Assembly: GCF_004217315.1 (NCBI RefSeq)
Contig: NZ_SGWR01000001.1
Span: 1,054,001-1,118,000 of the forward strand
Length of the DNA stretch: 64,000 bases
Direction: 5' to 3'
From: Corticibacter populi
GTDB taxonomy: Bacteria > Pseudomonadota > Gammaproteobacteria > Burkholderiales > Burkholderiaceae_C
The stretch's first letter is position 1. Every line of letters starts with the position of its first letter. Below are positions 29,445 through 37,126 of this stretch, piece by piece. A program made the position numbers and the translations under genes. The notes under the pieces were generated by a model. It ran no database searches, was not told the DNA's origin, and was given only the letters and a program-made list of their open reading frames with translations.

Positions 29445-30233
29445 TCAGCCGGTCTGACCAGGATTTTCTGCCGGCGGACTCTCGGCCAGATAGCGCTCAT
29501 CGGCACGGTCGAGCCAGCCCTGCTGCCTGGCCTGCTGCAGCAGCTCGGGGCGCTGGCGTGCCGTCAGCGCCAGGCTCTGCTGGCGGCGCCAGCGGGCAAT
29601 ACGGGCATGATCGCCACTGGTGAGCACCGCAGGCACCGACCGGCCCTGCCAGACCTCGGGGCGGGTGTAATGCGGGCAGTCGAGCAGGCCCGAGATGGCC
29701 GGGTTGAAACTGTCCTGCGCATGGCTTTGCGCATCGTGCAACACGGCCGGCTGCAGGCGCAGCACTGCATCGAGGAAAACCGCCGCGGCCACCTCACCAC
29801 CCGAGAGCACGAAATCCCCCAGGCTGATCTGCTGGTCGACATGGGCATCGATGAAGCGCTGGTCCACCCCCTCGTAACGCCCGCACAGCAAGATGGCACC
29901 GGCTGGCGCCCCGGCCTGCCGCGCCACCAGCGCATGCGAGAGCACCTGCCCGACGGGCGAGAAGAACAGCAGTGGCGCGGCCTGCGGTGGCGGCTCAGCA
30001 CGCTCCTCACGGATGGCCTGCAGGCAGCGTGCCAACGGCTCGGCCAGCATCACCATGCCCGGACCGCCTCCGAATGGACGGTCGTCAACACGGCGATAAG
30101 CACCCTCGGCAAAGTCGCGCGGATTCCAGAAACGCACCTGCACACCAGCCGCGCTGGTGGCACGGCGGTTGACGCCATGCTCCAGATAAGGAGCGATCAG
30201 TTCCGGAAACAGGGTGATGATGTCAAAACGCAT
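29445..30233 (-). CDS. trmD: tRNA (guanine-N1-)-methyltransferase TrmD
   Basis: A 262-residue SPOUT methyltransferase. MRFDIITLFPELI, DDRPFGGGPGMVM, LLCGRYEGVDQRF and ISLGDFVLSGGEVAA are the family motifs around the trefoil knot, and the C-terminal domain has the late RPEVWQGRSVPAVLTSGDHARI. It makes m1G37 in tRNAs using SAM, which prevents +1 frameshifting. It follows rimM by 121 bp. Confidence 0.97.
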   Translation of the reverse strand: MRFDIITLFPELIAPYLEHGVNRRATSAAGVQVRFWNPRDFAEGAYRRVDDRPFGGGPGMVMLAEPLARCLQAIREERAEPPPQAAPLLFFSPVGQVLSHALVARQAGAPAGAILLCGRYEGVDQRFIDAHVDQQISLGDFVLSGGEVAAAVFLDAVLRLQPAVLHDAQSHAQDSFNPAISGLLDCPHYTRPEVWQGRSVPAVLTSGDHARIARWRRQQSLALTARQRPELLQQARQQGWLDRADERYLAESPPAENPGQTG

Positions 30234-30354
30234 GGGTCGGGCCCGAATGTCTCACAAACCGCCGCCAATCCATCCTGGGAAAGCAGCGCCCCTGCCGCAG
30301 CCAAACCGGGCCGCCGGCCTGGTGGCGCGTACCTGCGAACCGCCGATCATTCGA

Positions 30355-31074
30355 TCAGTAATCGGGCTGCCAATCCACGCGGATCAGCCGCGCAGCCGGA
30401 TCGACCCCATCGACATAGGCCTCGACGAACGGGATCAGCCGCTCGGTCATGCCGGCCTCCTCCTGCTGCTGAACCACCAGCACCGACTGCGGGCCGTTGG
30501 AGAGCATATCCTGCACGGTTCCCAGCAGCACACCTTCGCGGTTGTGCACCGCCATGCCCAGCAGATCGAGCCAGTAATACTCGCCCTCGGGCAACGGCGG
30601 GAAATCCGAACGCGGCACCGCGATCTGCGCCCCGCGCAAGGCCTCGGCCACATCGCGATCATCCAGCCCCTCGAACGAGGCCACCAGGCCATCGCCCTGT
30701 TCGCGCAACTGCTGCACTGCCAGCTTCAGCGGCGCACGCAGCGCGCCACCGGCCGGTCGCCGCCCGGTGGCAGGCGGCAGCAAATACCACACTGCAGCCT
30801 GCTGAAGTACCTGGGCATCGGCGCTGTAAGGCGCGAGCTTGACCGCGCCGCGCACGCCCCACGCCCCCAGAACGTGCCCCAGTTCCACCAGATCGGACGG
30901 CAAGGCCGCCGCATCGACCTGCGCAGGTGCCAGTGCTTGCACGACCTTGCTGCGCACAGCCGCCGCGTGCGCGGTGGATGCGGTCGGGTCGGCATTGGCT
31001 CGCTGCGATTTCTTCTGATCCGGAGCAGACGAAGATGCGGGCAGCGGAAGGTGACGGGGAGCGGTTTTGGCCAT
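30355..31074 (-). CDS. rimM: 16S rRNA processing protein RimM
   Basis: A 239-residue RimM: N-terminal RimM domain (LVELGHVLGAWGVRGAVKLAPYS) and C-terminal PRC-barrel (EGEYYWLDLLGMAVHNREGVLLGTV ... LIPFVEAYVDGVDPAARLIRVDW). A poorly conserved extension of about 60 residues, rich in Ala, Ser and Lys, precedes the first domain. ATG 31074 is the first start after the rpsP terminator hairpin; no strong ribosome site is visible, so the true start could be later. RimM helps 30S head assembly with ribosomal protein S19. Confidence 0.9.
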   Translation of the reverse strand: MAKTAPRHLPLPASSSAPDQKKSQRANADPTASTAHAAAVRSKVVQALAPAQVDAAALPSDLVELGHVLGAWGVRGAVKLAPYSADAQVLQQAAVWYLLPPATGRRPAGGALRAPLKLAVQQLREQGDGLVASFEGLDDRDVAEALRGAQIAVPRSDFPPLPEGEYYWLDLLGMAVHNREGVLLGTVQDMLSNGPQSVLVVQQQEEAGMTERLIPFVEAYVDGVDPAARLIRVDWQPDY

Positions 31075-31099
31075 TGGGGACGAACACCTGGCGGACATG

Positions 31100-31142
31100 A
31101 AAAAACAGGTATTGTGCCGCATGTGCGGACATCAATACCTGT
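31100..31142 (-). terminator. Hairpin terminator/attenuator between rpsP and rimM
   Basis: Minus strand: ACAGGTATTG (31133-31142) pairs perfectly with CAATACCTGT (31105-31114). The 18-nt loop contains a second small stem (CCGC/GCGG), and a U-run follows. It lies 92 bp past the rpsP stop and about 26 bp before the rimM ATG. It would end most rpsP transcripts and let a fraction read through into rimM-trmD-rplS. Confidence 0.75.
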
Positions 31143-31233
31143 GATGTGCGGAATGCACCACGCCCTTGGTGGTCTGCCGCATTCCATTGCAATGAACCGT
31201 GCCGCCCGCGGCGGCACCATTCATTCGGCCCGA

Positions 31234-31509
31234 TCAGGCCGCAGCGGCAACAGCAGTCTGGGCTTGCTCGGCAGCGGCCTGCTTGGCCAGACGCTGCACG
31301 GTGTCAGACGCCTGGGCGCCAACACTCTGCCAGTAGCTCAGGCGGTCGTGGGCCAGGCGCAGGCCTTGCTCGGAACCGCGGGCGTTGGGGTTGTAGTAAC
31401 CGATGCGCTCGATGAAACGACCGTCACGGCGCACACGCTTGTCAGCCACGACGATGTTGTAGAAGGGACGAGCCTTGGAGCCGCCGCGAGAGAGTCGGAT
31501 AACGACCAT
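31234..31509 (-). CDS. rpsP: 30S ribosomal protein S16
   Basis: A 91-residue S16. [43 protein letters not shown] is characteristic, and the C-terminal tail is Ala/Gln rich. It is the first gene of the rpsP-rimM-trmD-rplS unit, with its own promoter upstream. Confidence 0.97.
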   Translation of the reverse strand: MVVIRLSRGGSKARPFYNIVVADKRVRRDGRFIERIGYYNPNARGSEQGLRLAHDRLSYWQSVGAQASDTVQRLAKQAAAEQAQTAVAAAA

Positions 31510-31643
31510 GTTCAGTATTCCTTGGAATCAGTCAAATGCAATCGCACTGGCCCCCAAAGGCCCGGCACGATTGCCAGCAAATCCACAGCGCTTGAGACAC
31601 GCGACATGACCACCCGGCCAGCGACTACGCTGTAAAACAGGCG

Positions 31644-31652
31644 ATTATAGCA
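31644..31652 (-). promoter_or_regulatory. Extended -10 promoter of rpsP
   Basis: Minus strand TGCTATAAT: a perfect TATAAT (31644-31649) with the TGn extension at 31650-31652. No good -35 lies at the normal distance, which fits an extended -10 promoter. The rpsP leader would be about 125 nt long. Confidence 0.65.
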
Positions 31653-31749
31653 AAGGAGCCGCCTCTTTTTCCATGGGTGGCTTGTCAATTTGTCGCCATT
31701 GCGCGCGCGATGCCATAAAACCATGCCCGGATGGATCCTCTGCGCCCAC

Positions 31750-33159
31750 TCAGAAACTGCCGAACAAGGTGCCCAGCGTGATCACGACGGCCAGCGCCAG
31801 CAGCGGGAACAGCATGGTCACCGCCGCGATGTTCAGGTAGGACTGGCGGTGCGTGAGCTTGCAGATCGACAGCAGCGTGATGATGGCGCCGCAATGCGGC
31901 AGGGTATCCATGCCGCCGGCAGCCATCACCGCCACGCGGTGCAGCAGCTCGGTGCTGATGCCCATCTCCTCGGCCATGCGCAGGTAATCGGCCCCGAGGG
32001 TCTGCAGCGCGATGCTCAGGCCGCCCGAGGACGAACCGGTGATGCCGGCCAGCACGTTCATCGCCACCGCCTCGGAAATCAGCGGGTTGTTCGGCGCCAC
32101 GTTGAGCACGGCGTCGCGGATGATGGCAAAGCCCGCCAACCCGGCGATGACGGCGCCATACCCCACTTCGGAGGCTGTGTTGAAAAGCGGCAGCATGAAA
32201 CCGAACACACCCTTGTTGACGGTCTCCTTCAGATTGCCCCAGCGGCCCAGGCGCACCAGGATCAGCGCCGTGCAGGCGACCACCAGCGCGATGATCAGCG
32301 ACCACAGCCCGACGATGCGCTGCGGGCTGACCTGCGGGAACGGCTCGGCCAGGAACGAGAAATCCACGTTCGGAAACACGGCATAGACAAACAGCGCGTT
32401 GACACCGACGACCAGCAGCAATGGCAGCAATGCCAGCGGCAGCGGCATGATGGAATAGCGGCCATCGGCCTGGCCCTGCCCGCCCTCGGCCTGCTCGGCC
32501 GATTCGTCATGCTCGCCATAGCCCTCGCCGTTGGCATGCGCCTTGGCCACCCGGCCATGCAGCCACCACAGGCCACCGGCGAGCATGATGATCGAGGCAA
32601 TGATGCCCAGCCCCGGCGCCGCAAACACATTGGTGCCGAAGTACGGGATGGGGATGGCGTTCTGGATCGCCGGCGTGCCCGGCATTGCCGTCATCGTGAA
32701 GGTGAACGAGCCCAGCGCGATCGCCGCCGGAATCAGCCGCTTCGGAATGTGGGCGGCCCGGAACAGGCTGCGCGCGATCGGGTAGATGGCAAACGCCACC
32801 ACGAAGAGCGATACGCCGCCATAGGTCAGCAGAGCGCAGGCCACCACCACGGTAGCCACCGCATGCTTCTCGCCGATGACCTGCACGATCCAGCGCGCCA
32901 GCGTATTGGCGGCACCCGAGTCGGCCATGAGCTGGCCGAACAGCGCCCCCAACAGAAAGATCGGCAGGAACTGCAGCACATAGTTGCTCAGTGCCGACAT
33001 GAAGGTGCTGGTATAGATCGGCAGCATCAGGCCGATGTCGCCCGACAGCAGCACGGCCAGGCCCGCCATCAGCGGCGCCAGGATCAGCACCGTGACGCCG
33101 CGGTACGCAAAATACATCAACAGAAGCAGCGAAACGACAATGGCAAGCGTACTTGTCAT
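31750..33159 (-). CDS. GntP-family (gluconate/H+ symporter-like) permease
   Basis: A 469-residue integral membrane protein with about twelve hydrophobic segments. It carries family-like blocks YGGVSLFVVAFAIYPIARSLFRAA, FTMTAMPGTPAIQNAIPIPYFGT, FGFMLPLFNTASEVGYGAVIAGL and AGGMDTLPHCGAIITLL. GntP proteins import gluconate or related sugar and hydroxy acids; members of this branch often have other substrates. A hydrophilic Gly/Glu-rich loop of about 30 residues lies mid-protein (HANGEGYGEHDESAEQAEGG). The gene stands alone, so no substrate can be inferred from neighbours. Confidence 0.85.
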   Translation of the reverse strand: MTSTLAIVVSLLLLMYFAYRGVTVLILAPLMAGLAVLLSGDIGLMLPIYTSTFMSALSNYVLQFLPIFLLGALFGQLMADSGAANTLARWIVQVIGEKHAVATVVVACALLTYGGVSLFVVAFAIYPIARSLFRAAHIPKRLIPAAIALGSFTFTMTAMPGTPAIQNAIPIPYFGTNVFAAPGLGIIASIIMLAGGLWWLHGRVAKAHANGEGYGEHDESAEQAEGGQGQADGRYSIMPLPLALLPLLLVVGVNALFVYAVFPNVDFSFLAEPFPQVSPQRIVGLWSLIIALVVACTALILVRLGRWGNLKETVNKGVFGFMLPLFNTASEVGYGAVIAGLAGFAIIRDAVLNVAPNNPLISEAVAMNVLAGITGSSSGGLSIALQTLGADYLRMAEEMGISTELLHRVAVMAAGGMDTLPHCGAIITLLSICKLTHRQSYLNIAAVTMLFPLLALAVVITLGTLFGSF

Positions 33160-33453
33160 GGAATCTCTCTAGAGAAGGGGGAGTTCAGGAAGACAGGCCG
33201 ACACCACAGCGGTAGAGCGGCCAAGGAGCGATGGCGTGGCGGACCATGCCGGCCAGCCATTACCCAGTGGTTACCACTACGTAACAACCCGCACAAATCC
33301 GCACAGACTGTCTACTTTAACAGCAGCTAACGACATTTAAAGGACCAGAAACGACCAGATCGACCCTTTTTTCTCCGTGTTTTCCCTATGTCTGCTGGTC
33401 TTCCATAAAGGGTCCGCTGGCGGCTCCTCAGCCACCCGGCAGTTCTCAAGCCT

Positions 33454-33933
33454 TCAAGCCCATAGAGCCGGCTTGTTCACCATCAGGTAGTACACCGCCA
33501 CCATGGCCAGAAAGGCCGGGTAGCCCAGCGCTTCCCAGCAGCGTGCGTAGCGGTGGTAGCGCGGCGGCAGTTGCGCCGCCCCTTCGGCAGCGGCAGCGGC
33601 GGCCATCGCCGCCATGCGCAGTTGCAGCCAGACCACCGGCAACCAGCACAGCCCGGCCACCGCATACAACAGGAGCGACAACAGCAGCCAGGGCGCATCC
33701 CAGGGCCAGCCAGCCAAATGCACCAGAGCCAGCCCGCTGATCGGCTGGACGAGGCCCGCCGGGGTGGTGAACCACCAGTCGGCCCGCACCACCAGCCGGC
33801 TGACCACGGCAATCGCCGCCACATTGCCGCTGCGATTGGCAAAGAAAAGATAGAAGGCCGTGCCAAAGCCTGTCCCCACCAGCAGCACGCTGGAGATGAT
33901 GTGCAACCATTTGAGCAGCAAATAGGTGTTCAT
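33454..33933 (-). CDS. DUF2269 family membrane protein
   Basis: A 159-residue protein with four hydrophobic segments. It begins MNTYLLLKWLHIISSVLLVGTGFGTAFYLFFANRSGN, the recognisable DUF2269 start, and contains RADWWFTTPAGLVQPISGLALV. The function is unknown. It is the last gene of a minus-strand set downstream of the GbsR-type regulator, 27 bp after the DoxX-like gene. Its stop lies 20 bp past the end of the coding part of the set; no clear terminator follows. Confidence 0.8.
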   Translation of the reverse strand: MNTYLLLKWLHIISSVLLVGTGFGTAFYLFFANRSGNVAAIAVVSRLVVRADWWFTTPAGLVQPISGLALVHLAGWPWDAPWLLLSLLLYAVAGLCWLPVVWLQLRMAAMAAAAAAEGAAQLPPRYHRYARCWEALGYPAFLAMVAVYYLMVNKPALWA

Positions 33934-33960
33934 GACATCCTCCTTGATCCCTATCGGGTT

Positions 33961-34359
33961 TCATCGGTGTTCGGATTGCGGCGGCTCGGCACCGCGTCCG
34001 GTCTGTATCCCGTACCAGAGAATCGCCGTGATCGGCAGGTTCTTCAGCAGTGGCCCCAACGGATCCAGCCAGAGTCCGGGCAGCCAGAGGCTGGCCAGCA
34101 GCGTCATCGCCAGCATGCCGGCCAGCGCCCAGCAGAAACTGCGCCGTCCCGGTGCCAGCCACAGCCACACGCCAATGACCAGGTCCCACAGCGTACCGGC
34201 CGTCATCAGCGTCAGTTGCCAGTGCGGTGCCTGCACGCCGCCCTCGGCCAGCAAGGCCTGGCCCGCGCCCCTCCAGTTGAGGGCGCTGACCAGGGCCGTG
34301 CCCAGCCACACCACCGCCACGCTGCGGTACAGCCCGCGTTCACCGCTGGATATCGGCAT
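33961..34359 (-). CDS. DoxX-like membrane protein
   Basis: A 132-residue, four-helix membrane protein. LYRSVAVVWLGTALVSALNWRG, a WDLVIGVWLWLAPGRR segment and the C-terminal LGPLLKNLPITAILWYGIQ fit the DoxX-like family often found beside an SDR and DUF2269 gene. DoxX relatives are tied to redox processes in the membrane, but the role of this branch is unknown. The start overlaps the SDR stop by one base (TAATG), so they are translationally coupled. Confidence 0.8.
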   Translation of the reverse strand: MPISSGERGLYRSVAVVWLGTALVSALNWRGAGQALLAEGGVQAPHWQLTLMTAGTLWDLVIGVWLWLAPGRRSFCWALAGMLAMTLLASLWLPGLWLDPLGPLLKNLPITAILWYGIQTGRGAEPPQSEHR

Positions 34360-35294
34360 TACGCCACCTCCAGTTCACGCCCATCGCCCTGGCATCGCAG
34401 CAACTGACTGTGATGGGTGGGCGCTCTCCCGAGCAGCTGTGCCATGCTCTGTGCATCACCCACGTTGTCGTGGCTGAGCAGCGCCAGTGCCTCCGATCCC
34501 CAGGGCGTCACAGGCAGCCAGTCGCCCAGCCGCGCACTCAGGCGCGTGGGCCCATCCGGGCACAGCCAGACCCGTGCCGGCGCATGGCCGAGTTGACGGC
34601 GCAGGCTGGCGATGAAATCCACCAGTGACAATGGCTGCGGCCCGACGGCATCCAGGACTCCGGGCGCATGAGTCGCCGCTACCCCGGCAACCTCGCCAGC
34701 CAGCAGCTGAGCAACAGCCTCGGCCAGTTCCAGCACATGCACGGGCTGGATGCGCGTCTGCCCGGCCACCCGTGGCAGCACCAGCAGCGGCAGACGCGCC
34801 AGTTGCAGGAACAGCGCACTGCTGGCGCCCCCGGGGCCAAACACCACGCTGGGCCGCACCAGCGTGCCGGCCAGCGCCCTCGCCTCCATCAGGCCCAGCA
34901 GTGCGTCCTCCGCCTTGCGCTTGGTGCGGGCATAGATGGTCGGATTGCCCTCGATCCCCAGCGCGCTGATGTGGATGAGTCGCCGCACGCCCGCCGTCGC
35001 ACAGGCCCCGAACAAGGCCGCTGGTGCCGCCGCATGCACGGCCTGGGCCGGCCGCGCCCGGGTGTCGCGCAACACCCCCACGGCATTGACGACAGCATCG
35101 ATGCCCGCCAGCCGGGGCAGCCAGGCATCCTCCGTCACGTCATGCACGAAATCGATATGGTACTCCTCGCGCCCTGCCTGCTGTGCCGGCCCAAGGCGCG
35201 CCACGCCATGCACCACCTGATGACCGTGCCAGGCCAGCGCCTGCGCAACATGCCGGCCAATGAATCCATTGGCACCACAGACCAGAACCCGCAT
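34359..35294 (-). CDS. NAD(P)-binding SDR / epimerase-like protein
   Basis: A 311-residue extended short-chain dehydrogenase-like protein. The N-terminal Rossmann motif is GANGFIGRH (GxxGxxG type) at about 7-15. The following DAVVNAVGVLRD and HISALGIEGNPTIYARTKRKAEDALL resemble atypical SDRs, where the YxxxK pair is Y-A-R-T-K. Such proteins bind NAD(P) and may act on lipids, quinones or nucleotide sugars; the substrate is unknown. AAAGGAG precedes the ATG. The DoxX-like gene is coupled to it. Confidence 0.85.
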   Translation of the reverse strand: MRVLVCGANGFIGRHVAQALAWHGHQVVHGVARLGPAQQAGREEYHIDFVHDVTEDAWLPRLAGIDAVVNAVGVLRDTRARPAQAVHAAAPAALFGACATAGVRRLIHISALGIEGNPTIYARTKRKAEDALLGLMEARALAGTLVRPSVVFGPGGASSALFLQLARLPLLVLPRVAGQTRIQPVHVLELAEAVAQLLAGEVAGVAATHAPGVLDAVGPQPLSLVDFIASLRRQLGHAPARVWLCPDGPTRLSARLGDWLPVTPWGSEALALLSHDNVGDAQSMAQLLGRAPTHHSQLLRCQGDGRELEVA

Positions 35295-35363
35295 GGCAAG
35301 CTCCTTTCTTTTTCTTCATGTCATTCATGTTCTTCAAGGCCTCGCTGGTTCGAGCATCCCGGC

Positions 35364-35786
35364 TCAATCACGGGCCACCGTTGCGTCAAGTGCAACAGGC
35401 GCGCCAGGTGCGGCGGGCATGGCGCCCGTGGCAAGTGTCATGGGCAACACCCCTGCGTCCACCCGATCCGCTGCCGGCAGTTGCCTGCGCACACTGCGGG
35501 TGATGTAGGCCACCGTCATGAAAATGCCGGCCAGCACCAGCCAGGTGGTGCGGCGCAGACTGCCGGCAACACTGCTACCGGCATCGAAGTCGCCAAAGCT
35601 CAGAATCAGCAACAGGGTGCCGGAAATAGCCAGCACATTGGCACTGCGCAACCAGAATTCAACGCCCTGTCCGGTTGTGCACAACGCGCGCAGCACATCG
35701 GCGAGGATGGGACGCATATAGGCCAGCGCGGCCCAAGGCCCGAGAATGCCCAGCAGCATGGAGATGATCAGCAAAGAGGTGTTCAT
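35364..35786 (-). CDS. Small membrane protein of unknown family
   Basis: A 140-residue protein I do not recognise. Three hydrophobic segments lie near residues 3-23 (SLLIISMLLGILGPWAALAY), 50-66 (NVLAISGTLLLILSF) and 82-100 (TWLVLAGIFMTVAYI). A positively charged stretch and an Ala/Pro-rich tail of about 35 residues follow. AAAGGAG stands just before ATG 35786. It lies between the DCC oxidoreductase and the SDR gene and is likely co-transcribed with them. A role in the envelope redox set is inferred only from location. Confidence 0.7.
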   Translation of the reverse strand: MNTSLLIISMLLGILGPWAALAYMRPILADVLRALCTTGQGVEFWLRSANVLAISGTLLLILSFGDFDAGSSVAGSLRRTTWLVLAGIFMTVAYITRSVRRQLPAADRVDAGVLPMTLATGAMPAAPGAPVALDATVARD

Positions 35787-35829
35787 GGTGTCGCTCCTTT
35801 CAACGGCATGCAAACCGGCATGCCTGCGT

Positions 35830-35876
35830 GGCACATCACTCGCTTCGATCAAGCGCCTGCCGCAGGCTGATGTGCC
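35830..35876. repeat. Inverted repeat between the DCC and small membrane protein genes
   Basis: Perfect 9-bp arms GGCACATCA (35830-35838) and TGATGTGCC (35868-35876) enclose a second short palindrome (GCCTGCCGCAGGC). In RNA this would form a branched hairpin in the 141-bp gap. It could be an mRNA processing or stability element; there is no U-run. Confidence 0.45.
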
Positions 35877-35919
35877 AGGGTCTGCGACAGGGTTGTCCTC
35901 ACATTCAGAATTGGCGCGA

Positions 35920-35931
35920 GAACCTGCTCAC
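35920..35931. repeat. Dispersed GAACCTG(C/T)TCAC repeat, copy at the DCC gene stop
   Basis: GAACCTGCTCAC on the plus strand overlaps the TGA stop codon of the minus-strand DCC gene. It equals the outer 12 bp of the left arm of the 4100-4235 element. Confidence 0.55.
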
Positions 35932-36383
35932 AGGCCGCATTGCCCGGCGTCGCAACGGCTGCGCGCAACAGCCCGCCTTGCGGCGCGGCGGGAGGCCTGC
36001 TCGAACAGCAGCCAGGCCAGCCACTGCGGGAAGCGGTTGCGGTGGCGCGCCACCCAGGGATAGAGACGCCTGGCCAGCGGTCCCACCACCGGCCAGCGCA
36101 GCGGCCGTGCCACCCAGTCCAGGCCGGCGGCCGCATAGGCGGCCTCGAACACCGCCACGCCCCGCAACCAGCGCCCCTGCGCATCCCGGGCGTGGATCAA
36201 TGCCAGCAGCTCCTGCTGCGGCACGCCCAGCGCCAGACCGGCCAACTGCTCGGCCTGCGAAGCGTCGACCAAGCGCAGCCGGTCTGCCTGATCGCGCAGC
36301 TTGAGGTTGTGCATTTCGCTGCGGCACAGGCGACAGCTGCGGTCATAGAAGATGGTCAGCGGAAAAGCCACGGTATCGGACAT
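35928..36383 (-). CDS. Thiol-disulfide oxidoreductase, DCC family
   Basis: A 151-residue protein with the DCC-type active site in LTIFYDRSCRLCRSEMHNLK, where D-xx-C-xx-C is conserved. The downstream RWLRGVAVFEAAYAAAGLDWVARPLRWP and LYPWVARHRNRF also fit. Members are thioredoxin-like redox proteins of unknown partner. AAGGAG precedes ATG 36383. It is the first gene after the second palindromic operator and probably heads the DCC, membrane protein, SDR, DoxX and DUF2269 set. Confidence 0.85.
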   Translation of the reverse strand: MSDTVAFPLTIFYDRSCRLCRSEMHNLKLRDQADRLRLVDASQAEQLAGLALGVPQQELLALIHARDAQGRWLRGVAVFEAAYAAAGLDWVARPLRWPVVGPLARRLYPWVARHRNRFPQWLAWLLFEQASRRAARRAVARSRCDAGQCGL

Positions 36384-36429
36384 ATCAGGCTCCTTGAAAC
36401 GGGTTGCACAACGGATCGGATTCATCTTT

Positions 36430-36473
36430 CAGTTATTTCTATTTATTCTTTTGTTTCTGTCTATACAGAAATA
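36430..36473. promoter_or_regulatory. Operator-like palindrome upstream of the DCC gene
   Basis: The core TTTCTGT-CTAT-ACAGAAA (36454-36471) has 7-bp arms and a 4-bp centre, flanked by a further AT-rich repeat CTATTTATT / AATAAATAG. The same core TTTCTGT-n4-ACAGAAATAAA occurs before the GbsR-type gene at 37083-37120. The shared sequence points to one binding protein, most likely the regulator itself. Confidence 0.7.
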
Positions 36474-36518
36474 AATAGCCAAAAAATTTTGAAAACATCG
36501 ACCTTCAGCGGAAACTCA

Positions 36519-37067
36519 TCATGGCGGGTCTTGCCTGGATGCGGCGTCCCCGCGCACGAACTTCTGCACCTTGGCACCCAAATCCAGCACCTTGAGCATG
36601 GTGCCTGGGGAAAGCCGCAGCATCTCGTCGGCCCAGATGCCCAGCGACTCCATCAGCTTGAGCGTCTCGCGCACGCGGTCCCGGGTGCCGGCAGCCTCGT
36701 TCTCGAAGCCGGGATCGGCCACCAGTTCGCGCAGCATTCGCACCGTAGGGTCATACTCGCGCTGCTTGCGCTCGCGCACGATCGTGCGGAACAGTTCCCA
36801 GACATCAGCGGAGGTCTCGTAATAGTCACGCCTGTCACCGAGCACCTGGGTCACGCGCACCAGCCGCAACGACTGCAGCTCGCGCAGGCTGTTGCTGACA
36901 TTGGAGCGGGCCACGCCCAGGGTCTGGGCGATCTCCTCGCCATGCAACGCCTGGCCATGGTAGAACAGCAGTGCATGGATCTGCGCCACCGTGCGGTTGA
37001 CGCCCCATGCCGCCCCCATCTCGCCCCAGTGGAGTACGAATCTTTGAGCGCTTGGTGTCAGTTCCAT
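36519..37067 (-). CDS. GbsR/MarR-type transcriptional regulator
   Basis: A 182-residue regulator. The winged helix-turn-helix lies at about 20-80: WGVNRTVAQIHALLFYHGQALHGEEIAQTLGVARSNVSNSLRELQSLRLV, followed by DRRDYYETSADVWELFRTIVRERK, the hallmark of the GbsR branch of MarR proteins. A long C-terminal helix for dimerisation ends the protein. ATG 37067 lies 16 bp from a 38-bp palindrome, so autoregulation is likely. Downstream on the same strand is the DCC-to-DUF2269 set with the same operator core. The effector is unknown. Confidence 0.88.
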   Translation of the reverse strand: MELTPSAQRFVLHWGEMGAAWGVNRTVAQIHALLFYHGQALHGEEIAQTLGVARSNVSNSLRELQSLRLVRVTQVLGDRRDYYETSADVWELFRTIVRERKQREYDPTVRMLRELVADPGFENEAAGTRDRVRETLKLMESLGIWADEMLRLSPGTMLKVLDLGAKVQKFVRGDAASRQDPP

Positions 37068-37082
37068 GGTGCCGATTCTATG

Positions 37083-37120
37083 ATTTCCTTTATTTCTGTC
37101 AATACAGAAATAAAGGAAAT
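37083..37120. promoter_or_regulatory. 38-bp palindromic operator upstream of the GbsR-type gene
   Basis: Two perfect 17-bp arms, left arm ATTTCCTTTATTTCTGT (37083-37099) and its reverse complement (37104-37120), surround a 4-bp centre CAAT. It lies in the gap between the tsaD stop and the regulator start. There is no U-run, so it is not a tsaD terminator. It shares the TTTCTGT/ACAGAAATAAA core with the site at 36454. Confidence 0.8.
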
Positions 37121-37126
37121 CTACAT

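Noticed and set aside
35340-35363. GGTTCGAGCATCCC resembling a tRNA T-loop
   Set aside because: Only 69 bp are free between genes, and no acceptor stem or anticodon arm can be formed.
37083-37120. Palindrome as a terminator of tsaD
   Set aside because: It is AT-rich, has no U-run after it on the minus strand, and shares its core with another promoter, so an operator is the better explanation.
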